A DNA stretch of 64,000 nt from contig CM060731.1 of NCBI GenBank assembly GCA_030704615.1, positions 47,118,001 to 47,182,000 of the forward strand. Direction: 5' to 3'. Both the position numbers and the translations under genes were made by a program. The notes under the pieces are model-generated. The model was given only the letters and a program-made list of their open reading frames with translations, made no database searches and was not told where the DNA came from. Numbering within the stretch: the first letter of the stretch is position 1; each line of letters opens with the position of its first letter. This DNA is from Takakia lepidozioides (taxonomy: Eukaryota; Streptophyta; Takakiopsida; Takakiales; Takakiaceae). Positions 46,541 to 56,878 of this stretch are shown piece after piece.

Positions 46541-47123
46541 TGCCTACCAAGACGGTACATGCAGTGAGTGGGGGCGAGCCCGTGAGGACCACAGGGTGTA
46601 GAAATCCATGGCACACGTGGGAGGTGCTCGAGGTTCACAGGGAGTTGGCAGCCAAGGCGGCTGTGATGGATGAGGTTGGGGATTCTTCTTGGGTTGAGGA
46701 GGTCCTCAAGAATGAGATGATGGGGCAGGATAAGGCCTTGTCATTGACTAAGCAGACAGGGAGTATTGCTCAAGACGTTGCGGCATAGCAACCATGGGAC
46801 GCGTCCTCTACCTCTAAGTCTGCTGGACTTAAGGTTGCAGTTACGAAGGGCAATTGGGAGCTTGACATTGGACCCATTGTCACTCAAGGAGAGAGACGAC
46901 GTATACGGTGGTTCCTGAGGCTTACAGGAATTGCTTTGCCTCTCGTGCTACGGTGGAGGAGCATGAGAGATATGTTCAGGTTGTGCATCGACCGGGTTTG
47001 GTCAATAGGGATGCGGATGGATTGAGTCGCAATCCATGCACGAGCTAGCAGGATGACACTGGAGCTCGGTGGCATGGTGAGACGGACGAGGAGATGGTGC
47101 CAGGATGACATGCATCTGCCTTT
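46541..47123 (+). pseudogene. Element B linker, with internal deletion of reverse transcriptase
   Basis: The frame continues to a TAG near 46788, then reads NWELDIGPIVTQGE, typical of the segment between protease and RT in gypsy pol. A few codons later (CFA, about 46930) it jumps to HRPGLVNRDADGLSRNP, the end of RNase H. The whole RT palm is therefore deleted. It ends near 47045. Confidence 0.6.
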
Positions 47124-48674
47124 TTGTGTATTTTGGCATCGGGAGGTCAGGTTGGACCTACAACAGGGATGAGTGTAGACGGAGTGTCTGAGGACCCTGA
47201 GGCTAGTGATGAGCCAGGTGGTGCCAGAGATATACATGAGGATTCGGTTGTGTTGGACTACCTCCGCACTGGAGACACGGCAGCTAGTGTGACTGCCAAG
47301 GAGAGGGATCGGATCCTACAACGAGCCAAGAGGTTCAAGTGGGAAGGGATACACCTGCTTTGAGTGTGGGAGGATGGTCGGGTGAGGATCGTGCCTCACC
47401 CAACACAGCGTGCACGGTTAGTGCGGCATGCCCATAAGGAGTTGGGGCATTTTGGAGTGCGACGCACTCATAGTTTACTTCAGGGGCAGTATTGGTGGCG
47501 TGGTATGCACACAGAAGTGCAACAGTTCGTGGCTAGGTGCATGGTGTGTGACAGGGTGTGTGCTTCATTCAACGCCCATACACCACAGTTGCATCCTTTA
47601 CCCATCATGGGATTGGGCTACAGGTGGAGTCTTGACTTCGCAGGGTCTTTACCACTAACGATGCGTCACCACAGATATGTGTTGGTGATGGTAGAGCACT
47701 TCTCCAAGTGGATTGAGGTTGTTCCATTGCCTAACAAGGCTAGTGAGGGGGCTGCGTATGCATTCCTGGATCGTGTGCTTAGCCGATTCGGTGCTCCAGC
47801 TAAGGTACTCACGGACCAAGGGAGAGAGTTCTTGGGGGAGTTTCAGGCTTTGTGTGATAAAGCCTTGATAGACCACCGTACCACTTCTCGGGATCATCCT
47901 GAGGCCGATGGCTTGGCAGAGAAAGTGGTGCAAACGGTGAAGAGGGGTTTGCGCAAGTATGGCTTGCAAAATGGACACCTAGGAGATTGGGATCTTCAGG
48001 TACCTTGGCTAGCCATGGGCTACAGGTTTAGCAAGCAAGCATCACTTGTCTCCTTCTCACCATATTTCCTTCTCTTTGGCCGAGAGCCAGATTTGTCTGC
48101 GTCTATTCGCAGGGAGGCTGTAGTAGTCCTCAACCTTGATAATCCGGATGTGTGGACACAATCATGTGCCCAACGGGCAGAGTTGTTCAAGAGAGTCATG
48201 CCTATGGCTTTTGAGAATCTTGCTATTGCCCAACACCGAGACACATTGAGGTATGCCACTATACGTGGAGGGGGATATCGACCAGGTGTTCGGCATTTCC
48301 ACCCTGGGGACTATGTGTATCTGCAGCAGACAGCGCCTACGACCTTGGATGTCACAGCAGGACGTGTGATTCTAAGGGTCAGGGAGGTGTTGCCTTCAGG
48401 AGTGTTGATTCTGGAGGGTCGAGATGACATGGTATGGAAGGACCATGTGCGTAATTGTGCGCCATGTCACCTTCCACATGTGGATGAGAGGATAGATCCC
48501 ACCCTTGCAGTAGTACCTGCAGGATTGCGTTGCATGCTATGTGGGCATGCTCGTGGTGCCGCCACTATGCTGGTGTGTGATCGATGCTCAAGAGGTTGGC
48601 ACATGGGATGCTTGACACCACCTCTTGAGAGGGTTCATGATGGAGATTGGTTATGTCCACACTGCTTGGGATAG
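47124..48674 (+). pseudogene. Integrase with fused C-terminal PHD finger (gypsy element B), one nonsense codon
   Basis: One frame runs from 47124 to the stop after 48671, broken only by TGA at 47361. The integrase has the HHCC zinc domain (HAHKELGH ... CMVC), then a core with SLDFAG, VLTDQGREF and EADGLAEKV; the last Asp and Glu are 35 residues apart, so the DDE triad is intact. After an SH3-like region (HFHPGDYVYL) comes a C4HC3 PHD finger at 48528-48671: CMLC, CDRC, WHMGC and WLCPHC with standard spacing. PHD fingers read histone H3 tails; here it takes the place where chromoviruses carry a chromodomain and may steer integration. RNase H remnants precede it and the LTR follows. The single TGA is probably a late mutation. 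Confidence 0.88.
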
Positions 48675-48903
48675 TGGCAGCTCACAAGACATGGGAGGCC
48701 AAGCTCATAGGAGTCAATACCCAAGATCTCTGGCTCAAGTTCACAGGTTGCAAGAAGACGACTAACGATGGGGCAACTCTTGTACCCGGCCTCTTGATCT
48801 ATCGAGTTTGAGTGTAGTAGGGACAGTGGTGGAGGACTTAGTGAGGTTATGACCACTATCGCATCTTGTGGCTACCTGGACTTAGAGGGACCTAAGCGCC
48901 AGC

Positions 48904-48914
48904 TAGGGGGGCGA
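48904..48914 (+). other. Polypurine tract of gypsy element B
   Basis: AGGGGGGCGAT stands immediately before the LTR start (TGTGATGG at 48916). This is the usual site of plus-strand priming in LTR retrotransposons. Confidence 0.6.
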
Positions 48915-48915
48915 T

Positions 48916-49464
48916 TGTGATGGACTAGTGGTAGCCTAGTGATGGACTAGTGGCTGCACTAGTGTTGGCTAGTGGCAGCCTAGTGGTGGACTAGTGGCTG
49001 CACTAGTGGTGACTAGTGGTTGTCTAGTGGCAGCCTAGTGATGCACTAGTGGTGGACTAGTGATATACTAGTGTTTGGTGTGCACATATGTTGTGTGGTT
49101 TTGGACAGCGATGTAGTTGTGTAGCGATATGTATGCGCACGACAGCTGTCAAGTTATTTTACCACTAGTGTGAAATTAGCTATGAAATAGCTAGCTTTTA
49201 TATATTGACATTTGGGATTGATCCAAGTGTCAATCCACGGGCCAATACATGTTTGGGCACCTGGCGTTGTTATCTTCACGGCAGATCGCGGTGGGCTCAT
49301 CTTTCTCGAGTTGAGCCTCACCGCGTCTAGCTATGGCGCCGTAGTGTGGATTTCCCATGGCGTGGGGTGCACTTGGCTCGACTCAATATATGAGTGATGT
49401 TTTCATGTGCAAGTATGTGAGTTTGAGAGAGCTTGTGTGCTTGTATCATTCTCTTTCCTTATCA
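48916..49464 (+). repeat. 3' LTR of gypsy element B
   Basis: 549 bases starting TGTGATGG and ending CTTATCA (TG...CA). Its first 170 bases are built of CTAGTGG-containing short repeats (GCAGCCTAGTGG, GGCTGCACTAGTGG). A second, partial copy follows after one base. Confidence 0.75.
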
Positions 49465-49465
49465 T

Positions 49466-49650
49466 TGTGATGGACTAGTGGCAGCCTAGTGGTGGACTAG
49501 TGGCTGCACTAGTGGTGACTAGTGGTTGTCTAGTGGCAGCCTAGTGGTGCACTAGTGGTGCACTAGTGATAGACTAGTGTTTGGTATACACACATGTTGT
49601 GTGGTTTTGGACAACGATGTAGTTGTGTAGCAATATGTATGCGCACGACA
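49466..49650 (+). repeat. Partial second LTR of element B, in tandem
   Basis: The sequence repeats the first 185 or so bases of the LTR at 48916 (same start TGTGATGGACTAG, ending GCGCACGAC). It breaks off at 49650, where unrelated DNA begins. No polypurine tract or primer site separates the two LTRs. Confidence 0.75.
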
Positions 49651-49719
49651 TGATCCTGGAAGTAAGAGGAGGGCCTATGGGAGCATTCTGCAACGACCTC
49701 CACGCACACAGAAGTTGTG

Positions 49720-50950
49720 TGGCGAGGAAGTGAGGGGAGAATGAGCCTCCCTCGGCTTAAATCCCCCCCCCCCCCCTCCTCATTCCTCGGGCCACGCGCA
49801 GGGCAAACCTTCTAGAAGCGACCGCCAGAACTGGCGGTCGCTCCATTTTCCGTAAATAAAATAAGTAAGTGACCGCCAGCATTGGCGGTCGCTACATTTA
49901 CAGTGACATTAAGAATTAGAGCGACCGCCCATAAGGGCGGTCGCTTCATTTCGAAAAAAATTGAAATAAAATCGTTATTTATAAAACTAAAATAATTATA
50001 GCGACCGCCAGTAATGGCGGTCGCTCCATTTCCAACAAAATTTTAATAAAAGTGACCGCCACTAATGGCAGTCGCTGCATTTACAAAAAAAAACAATTGC
50101 GGCAACCGCCCGTAATGGCAGTCGCTTCACTTCCAAAATAATTAAAATAAAAGCGACCGCCTGGCGGTCGGTGCATGTACAAAAAATTTAATCCCCCCCC
50201 CCCCCCCCCCTCATTCCTCGCCTTGCGCAGGGTAGACCTCGTAGAAGCAACTAACACCTTTGCGGTCACTCCATTTAAAACAAAAAAAATCATTTTCAAA
50301 AAAAAAAAAACCGACCACCAGTAATGGCGGTCGCTGCATTTAAAAAAATAACGATTACAACGACCGCCAGCAATGGCGGTCGTTGCATTTTCTTAAAAAA
50401 GAACTTCAAGCGACCGCCGGTAATGGAAGTGAGGGGAGAATGATTTGGAGTTTATATGCCCTTCCCGCCTCATTCCTCACTCCACACGGAGGGCAGACCT
50501 CGTAGAAGTGACCACCACAAATGGCGGTCGCTCCATTTCGTAAAAAAATAAAATAAAAGCGACCGCCAGTAATGGAAGTGAAGGGAGAATGAGTCCGAGC
50601 TTATATCCCCCCCCCCCCCCCCCCCTCCCGCCTCACTCCTCGCTCCATGCGCAAGGCACACCTCGTAGAAGCGACCGCCACCTTGGCGGTCGCTCCATTT
50701 AAAAATCCCAAAAACACGACCGCAAAATATGGCGGTCAATCCATTTTCCAAAATTAAAAAAACAACCGACCGCCAGTAATGGCGGTCGCGCAAATTACCG
50801 TTAACCCTAAAACAAAAGCGACCGCCAGTAATGGCGGTCGCTCCATTTACATAAAATATATTACAAGCGACCGCTTCTTCTGGCGGTCGCTGAATTTACG
50901 AAAAAACAAAAGACGACCGCTAGTGATGCCGGTCGCTTGCATTAAAATAA
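49720..50950. repeat. Array of about 19 GC-rich palindromes with four poly-C leader units
   Basis: About 19 imperfect palindromes of the form GCGACCGCCAGTAATGGCGG TCGC, typically spaced near 50 bases, with A/T-rich spacers. Four copies of a longer leader (GAAGTGAGGGGAGAATGAG, usually a run of C, TCATTCCTCG, then GCAGACCTCGTAGAAG) punctuate the array near 49725, 50190, 50425 and 50575. Each palindrome can form a stable hairpin. It borders the hAT transposase remnant and may be its subterminal repeat region. Confidence 0.85.
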
Positions 50951-51199
50951 AAATGAATGCAGAGTTGGAAGCATTGGCACAATTGTTTTTCATTCCACAA
51001 GCAAATCACCGAACACAAACATGAGCAAATGACGGTGCCTTTGGCCGACATTTGACTAGTATACACATGGGCAACATCTTTTATTCCCAACACATACACA
51101 ACGGCAATACAAATACTCATAGTTACAATGATCAAACTGGTATTACTTCATTACATAAATGTAAACATGTCCACTAAAATGTGCTGATGCATGCCTACA

Positions 51200-51990
51200 A
51201 CTGTTTTGATTCAATTCCTTCTACTGCTTCGACGGCGGGACGAAGATCCTAATCCTAGTGCTCCGATGGGCTGAAAATTCGAGTCACCCTCGACTTCACC
51301 ACCATTGCCATGATCAGTGCTGGAATCGTCCTCTCTATCCGACCTCATATGTCCAGGCTTTTGAATCTGCAAGCGACCTCGAACCACATTTAGTTCTCTC
51401 TGAGGTCGACTCTCACTCCGGTCTTGAATACCATCTATGATATCTGGCCTGTTTGTGGGCCAATCGCCTACAAAAAGTTGGACTATTCTCTGTCGTTTAT
51501 GGACTTGAGATGCAATCAAAGGTGGTCTCGAAGGAGGTATTGGAGGGGGGTCTGCCCGAGATGGACCGACATTAGATGGTCTGGCATGTGAGGAACCACG
51601 GGTCTGCTGCGCAACACGTCGGTTAAGGTGGAATTGTAGTGGCAGGTTGTCATTATCCGAGGTTTAAACTTCCGCCCGGTTCAATGCAGCAGAATGATGC
51701 GTGTGTGTGGAAAACAGATCAACCCTGTTGCTCCTTAATGCCCGTTGTGCTGGATCGGTTTTGGCATTGTGGTGGAGCTGGTCGTATCGGTGAGGCATGA
51801 TTTCGTCCCGTCGATTGTACAATGGGTTCGACACCATCGTTTGTATGAACAGGGTTGCGTACGTCGCTCGGTCCTGGAAGTTCATCACCCCTAAGCTCCA
51901 TTGGGGCATTACCGGTGGCTTCAGCGCGTAGTGGGGGGCGAGGGTTGACCCCAACGTCATTTTGAAGACCATGTTTTGGGGATGACACAA
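51200..51990 (-). other. Downstream or C-terminal tail region of the hAT remnant
   Basis: Minus-strand frames rich in Pro, Arg, Asn and Gln (51664-51990, 51211-51519) follow the transposase coding region. No domain was recognised. They may be a proline-rich tail exon or 3' UTR. Confidence 0.3.
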
Positions 51991-53482
51991 TTACAGCTTC
52001 ACCTTCATCTGCGATACGTATTTTTTCAAGAAGGTCATCATAGGTCGGCTGGATATAACATCCTCCTCTGTGAACGTAAACGGGTCATATGCATTTTCGG
52101 GAGCATCATCGGATCCATCTTCACTATCGGAGGCAGATGATTCCCTTTGAGGCTCAGTATCGTCATTCATTGAATCTACCTCAGAAGTAGAGTCTTCGGA
52201 ATGCAAATTCCTCTCATACCATGCTGCAGCATCATCCGCTGCCCTCTCACGTAGCAGTTGACAATTGATATACACATACACCAATTTGTCAGCCCTCGCT
52301 GGATTCAACCTGTTACGAATCTTGTTGTGAACAAATGAGTAACTGCTCTAATTGCGTTCGCAAGATGAGGCAGAGCATACTTGGGCAAGAATAAATTTCG
52401 CAATAGGAGCCAATATTCTTGCTCCAGCTCCAATCAAATCCCACCATTCATGTGGCAACATATTGAGCTCTTTTGGATCCGGCATGTCCTCAAAAGGGTC
52501 GCGGCGATCTGAGAAGCATTGGTACTCGAATATAGCTCTCTCTGCCATGTTCGGCGGGGCTAATCGCATGAGCACTTGCATGAGGCCGGCCTTGGCATCA
52601 GCGTCGTTTCGGAGCATGGTATTGTCGAGCAAGAATAGATTGAGCAAAGCCCCCGCATAATGCAAGTCCATTCGAACCATCAAACGACGGTCGTAAAATG
52701 TATCCTCAGCACTATCCGCAAGTTCAGGTTCCAAGGAGAAGGGAGGATGCCTCAAGGATTGGACATGCTTCTCAAGATTTTGCATTAATAACCATGCCTT
52801 GCCCATTACTTGCTTTTCACATCCCGCAAGACGATTAACACCAGCTCCACCATATAAATAAAGGTTTCACATTTCTTCCAGAAATCATCGCTGCGAATGC
52901 TATTCCGAACTTTTCGACTTTTGCCTATGACTTGGCTTTTCTGGAGTCCCGCGATGTCCGTGTGTACGCATCCCATTGATGATCGATGATGGTGTGCTCC
53001 AGACTGCTCTTCACCGTCACCAACCAATCCACCATCAAGAAGTTAATGACAAAACGAGTTTCGTCTGGATTTCGGAGGCTGTATTTGGGTTCATGCCTCC
53101 TATATATTGTCAAAGAGATGTGGTGTGTGCGGATGAACGACACAACGGTCTTCGCTAGCTTGACAAGTTGTTTCATCCACTATTCTTTTCCCCAATCTTC
53201 TAAAAGGAGGTAAAGGATATGAGCAGCACAACCTTGATAGTACATATGGGGATAACGTGCCAACAACATGTCGGCAGTGTTTCTCATGTTAGCGGCATTG
53301 TCTGTGCATATTTGCACGATTCTATCACTTCCGACCTATTCGATAAAGTCCGTCAATAGTTGACATTGATAACGTCTATATTTCTTCTCGCCGCTAGTGT
53401 CGACCGATCCCAAGAATTGTTCCCCAGCTGGACATACGAGCATGACATTGAACCAGTGATTGCGCAAATTATTCTTGATTCT

Positions 53483-54340
53483 TGCATATTTGATGCGCGA
53501 GAACGTAAGGAGATGGGAGTGTTGCACAATTCTAAAATGAGTTGTGGTAGTCGTTACAGACTATAACATCGAAACCACACAATTTTGGTTGATAGTCGGC
53601 ACCGACCAGAATCCGAACAAATCCGATCAAATCGGTACCGACCAAATTCGACGATCCGGCACTTCAATGACTAAGTAACAAGACACACCATTCTAATAGT
53701 CGGTGCCGACTATAAATATTAACATGGGTGCACTGAGAAATAGTCGGTGCCAACTATGCAAAGACAGTATGTGTCCCGAGACATAGTCTGCACCGGCTAT
53801 ATATCTGTAGACAACCCATAACTAACACAATGGATATTTGACGACTATTAAAAATATTTTAAAAGAATGTCGATGAAGATGTGGTACATGCGATGAAAAG
53901 TTGAAAGTGCTCATCAAACCATATAAGCAGTTTAGACAGTTTGAACTTACTTGTGGCTGCCCTGGCTCTCCAGATTGAAGTGGTAGCCGATTGAGGCAAG
54001 TCCACTTTCTCTTGATAACTTTGAAGGGCCCTGCTGGGCCCACACATCTCCGAATTTCCACCTCTGTCTTAGCATCACCCTTGCAGAAAATAACAAGGCA
54101 GCCATCGTCCTTGAGCAGGGATGCTACCAGTGCCAGTGCATGCGGGACGATATCCTTTGACTTTGCATTCCAAGCGGCACAATGTCATCTATGCCACATC
54201 CTCTTGTAGACTGCCCGTCTGGGAGATCCACCATTACAAGGTCCGCCCCCGCTTTAGGGACTGTGCCACCCCTACGCAAAGGCTCGGAGGAGCGGTGCCT
54301 CTCCAGAAACGCGTCGATATCTCTCCTAGGCTCTGGGGTC
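53483..54340 (-). mobile_element. Insertion inside the hAT transposase gene
   Basis: The transposase reading breaks at SVTNRP (about 54340) and resumes at LRNHWFNVM (about 53482), adjacent segments in intact relatives, so about 855 bases are foreign or intronic. The segment contains several AGTCGGTGCCGACTA-like palindromes (53595-53810) and a methyltransferase-like exon. No clear target duplication was seen. Confidence 0.5.
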
Positions 54341-54345
54341 TGTTT
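53951..54345 (-). pseudogene. Methyltransferase-like exon fragment
   Basis: On the minus strand the reading contains ADLVMVDLPDG (a motif IV-like D-x-P-D/Y box), then after a one-base shift near 54165 WNAKSKDIVPHALALVASLL, KDDGCLVIFCKGDAKT and RKWTCLNRLPLQSGEPG. It stops at an exact GTAAGT donor at 53950. The pattern resembles class I SAM-dependent methyltransferases that modify adenine in DNA or RNA, but no SAM-binding Gly-rich motif is visible. It is probably a captured exon, and the family assignment is tentative. Confidence 0.4.
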
Positions 54346-54880
54346 GTAACAGAACTCCAATCATCGGCACATATAGTGCTTTCATATTTTCTAATGTACT
54401 CGTCCATCCTATCGTTGACCTTTTGGGTAAGCTCGGTCATGACGTCTTCTAGTAATCTTGTACGGAGATTATGATAAGTCGGGAGGTACGTACGTGGATC
54501 TGGACTCCGAGGTTGTTCTAACGGCAGAAATAAATGCCAGAAGCCTTGCCACATTAAATGGTATGTTGGCCTTGAAGAAAAACTGCGTCCATTTTTTATC
54601 CAACAACATTTTCGCAGACAAGTTAAGACCTTCATGCATGGATTGCTGCCGTGATCCTCTACTCCGTTGAAGTGTAGGGGTACAAAGAGGTGTTGAAGCA
54701 GGTGTTGCTCCGGCACAACCCACTTGTCCAAGGACACCTAAAGCATCACAAAAGTCACCTTGGGTACTAATTGGGGCATCCTGACGGGAAGTTGGAGTAT
54801 TCTGCTCAGAGGTCATGTCCAAATCCAAAGACATTGGAATATTGCCTCCACACTGGGCAAAGTGACTTTTTACCCGCATA

Positions 54881-56579
54881 GATGCTTTAGGGCATAGAAA
54901 GAAGAGAGAAGACTCCCGCCGAGGCCGGCGTAACTAAGAGCCACTTCGCCTTGTGGCTTTAGGGCATAATCCCACCCCAGCGCTCTTCACACTTCTATAG
55001 CCGAAGTGAGCGGCAACTGATCCTTACGATAAGAAAGCTTTAATCCACATATGTTGTACTCAACACTACCAGTGGCACTGACAGTGTTCGGGATTGCCGT
55101 ATACCAAGGGCTCCATTCCTCCCTCATCTTCACCCAATATCCACTCCCCTGGGCCCTAGCAATGTAAACAACAAAAAATAGTCACCTATAAATGAACGTG
55201 TTGTGAATGTAGAGTGCAATGCGATAGCCCAACACTTCTACACCTGTCAACAACCCAAGTGGGTCGATGTGGGTTGTACTGTTGAGCTTATACACAATCT
55301 ACTGAAGTGGCTTTGGTGAAAGCCATAACGGCAAAAAGTGCGCACCCTCCTCTTGGGCTACACTCTCGTTCAATGGAAGAGAACATCCAAAACAACCTCA
55401 AGTGTTTGCGCCGGATGCCCTCTTTGCAAGCATCCAATGCACCCATTGCTTCTCTTTACTAATTTGAGAGCCTCAAGAGATTATCGAAAGTTCCAACCAA
55501 ACCCATTTCAAAACCATTCTGGTATGCTCTGTATGTTCATATCATACCAAAATGTTACAGTCCTTGTGTTACGATATTTGTCTTGTTTACTAATAGAATT
55601 CTTGGGTAAGAGCTCTCAATTCTATCAGGAGTCCAGTATGGTCCAATCCAGTCATTGAGGGGGTTTTCTTTAGTTAACTTAGGGTAGTTCAAAGGGGCAA
55701 GGATTGGGCAAGTATTATATGGCCGTCTTCATTCTGTCTCCCACCACCTCGCCATATCAGAATCCATTGTACTCTTATCAATTACATAGTTTCCCTTAAG
55801 ACTAATTGTAGTGGACACTGATCGCTGGTGGGCTCTCGCAGACCTCTACATAGGTGTGGGTATAATGAGCGATTAACCTGTCACTGACTTTTTGAGACAT
55901 GGCTTTTAGAGAACAAGAGAAGCAAAGGAGTACAAATTCATAATCCTGTTTGCTTCATTCTAGATAGGGTTTGGAAAGTTCTGCTTCGAGAATATCACCA
56001 GCGCACCACTCTTCTAAGTAAAACCTGTTTTGGAATGGGGAATACCTTAGGATGGATATGGAGTAACCGATAAATGTTTGTGTTGAAACACCATATTAAC
56101 TCTGCTCTCTGCATCGTTGAAGACCTAACAACTATTCGGGGACATGTGCATGGGGATTGTTCAGAAGTGACCAAAAAAGAATGACGCATTCGAAGGAAAT
56201 GTGGATTATGGTACTCGTCTCTTCATCCCTAAGGACCAAGTGGTCACCTTGTTCAGAAGTGAAGAATAACAGTGAAGACGTGACGTGACGTGATCAAGAT
56301 CCAGGTCTACAATTGAGGAGAAGACTATCGGCGGCATTCTTCTCCGCAAGCACTGCTCAGACTAAGCGCAAGGTTTGTCTATGTGCACATAATCGATTTT
56401 CGTGTTGTAGAATTTTGTATTGAAGTTTGTGTATCTGCAAAATGGCAGCCTACATTGGTGATATGAAGGTGTCTTTAAAGCATTAGCGGTGTTCCGCAGG
56501 TGGCGAAATGGTGGGCTGTGGATGAGGCAGGAGCATTGGCGAGAAACCCCCTGGACTTTCCAAAACCTATACATGTCTG
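54881..56579. other. Non-genic stretch, nothing recognised
   Basis: It presumably includes the 5' end of the hAT remnant (54881-55200; a BED zinc finger was looked for and not found). No convincing coding sequence lies between 55200 and 56500. Confidence 0.4.
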
Positions 56580-56800
56580 TCTCTTGATTGAGGAGTGTAT
56601 CACGAGGAAAGGTCTAGCAGAGCGAAAGTAGGTGCATACCCACATCATCCAAAGTGAATTGAAGCCAGCCATTTTTCTATCAACATGCATGCATGCCAAG
56701 TGCGGGAGCATTGTGGATGCACGCCTGGTATATGACATTGCACTGACAGATGCACAAGTTGCTGAAGTTATGGTATATGGGCAGTGGAATATGATGGACA
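56580..56800 (+). pseudogene. PPR (PLS-type) protein fragment
   Basis: The plus-strand reading CLLIEECITRKGLAERK, then a TAG in place of a codon, VHTHIIQSELKPAIFLSTC and MHAKCGSIVDARLVYD is diagnostic of PLS-type pentatricopeptide repeats (HxHIIxSGLxPxxFL, YAKCGSIxDAxxVFD). Such proteins bind organellar RNA for editing or processing. Only about two repeats remain; the in-frame stop and a short deletion within the repeat mark it as dead. It lies just downstream of the hydrolase gene on the opposite strand. Confidence 0.75.
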
Positions 56801-56878
56801 TTACTAAATCTTCAAGCATGCGTCAATGTCATCATTGTCACACAAGAATTTGTTTTTTAGTTTGCTGGAAGTAACAGA

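Larger units (their letters stand above)
46046..49464 (+). mobile_element. Truncated Ty3/gypsy retrotransposon B with DNA methyltransferase and PHD finger
   Basis: In order: C-terminal half of a DNMT3-like cytosine methyltransferase (46050-46540), a linker of protease/pol-junction type, the end of RNase H (DADGLSRNP near 47015), integrase with a C-terminal PHD finger (to 48674), a polypurine tract AGGGGGGCGAT at 48904-48914, and an LTR at 48916-49464. Reverse transcriptase is deleted and the 5' end is missing. Few stops interrupt it, so the insertion looks younger than element A. Confidence 0.8.
51991..54880 (-). pseudogene. hAT-type transposase (DUF659 plus dimerisation domain), decayed and interrupted
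   Basis: From the 5' side: FFFKANIPFNVARLLAF near 54570 and YHNLRTRLLEDVMTEL near 54450, then TICADDWSSVTNRP near 54350, typical of DUF659 hAT proteins. After a 0.85-kb interruption it resumes with NHWFNVMLVCPAGEQFLGS near 53460 and VQICTDNAANM near 53300. The dimerisation domain follows (ILAPIAKFILAQVCSASSCERN), then a TAG at about 52348 where Trp of ERNWSSY is expected, then SYSFVHNKIRNRL and an acidic tail. Frameshifts occur near 53180, 52930 and 52806. The element is inactive. Terminal inverted repeats and target duplication were not found. Confidence 0.82.

Noticed and set aside
49800-50950. Regularly spaced palindromic repeats resembling a CRISPR array
   Set aside because: The spacers are short, A/T-rich and similar to each other, repeats vary and no cas genes exist. 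The setting is a plant genome next to transposon remnants.
54880-55200. BED zinc finger at the start of the hAT transposase
   Set aside because: Reading all frames showed no C-x2-C...H-x3-5-H/C pattern with the conserved aromatic residues.
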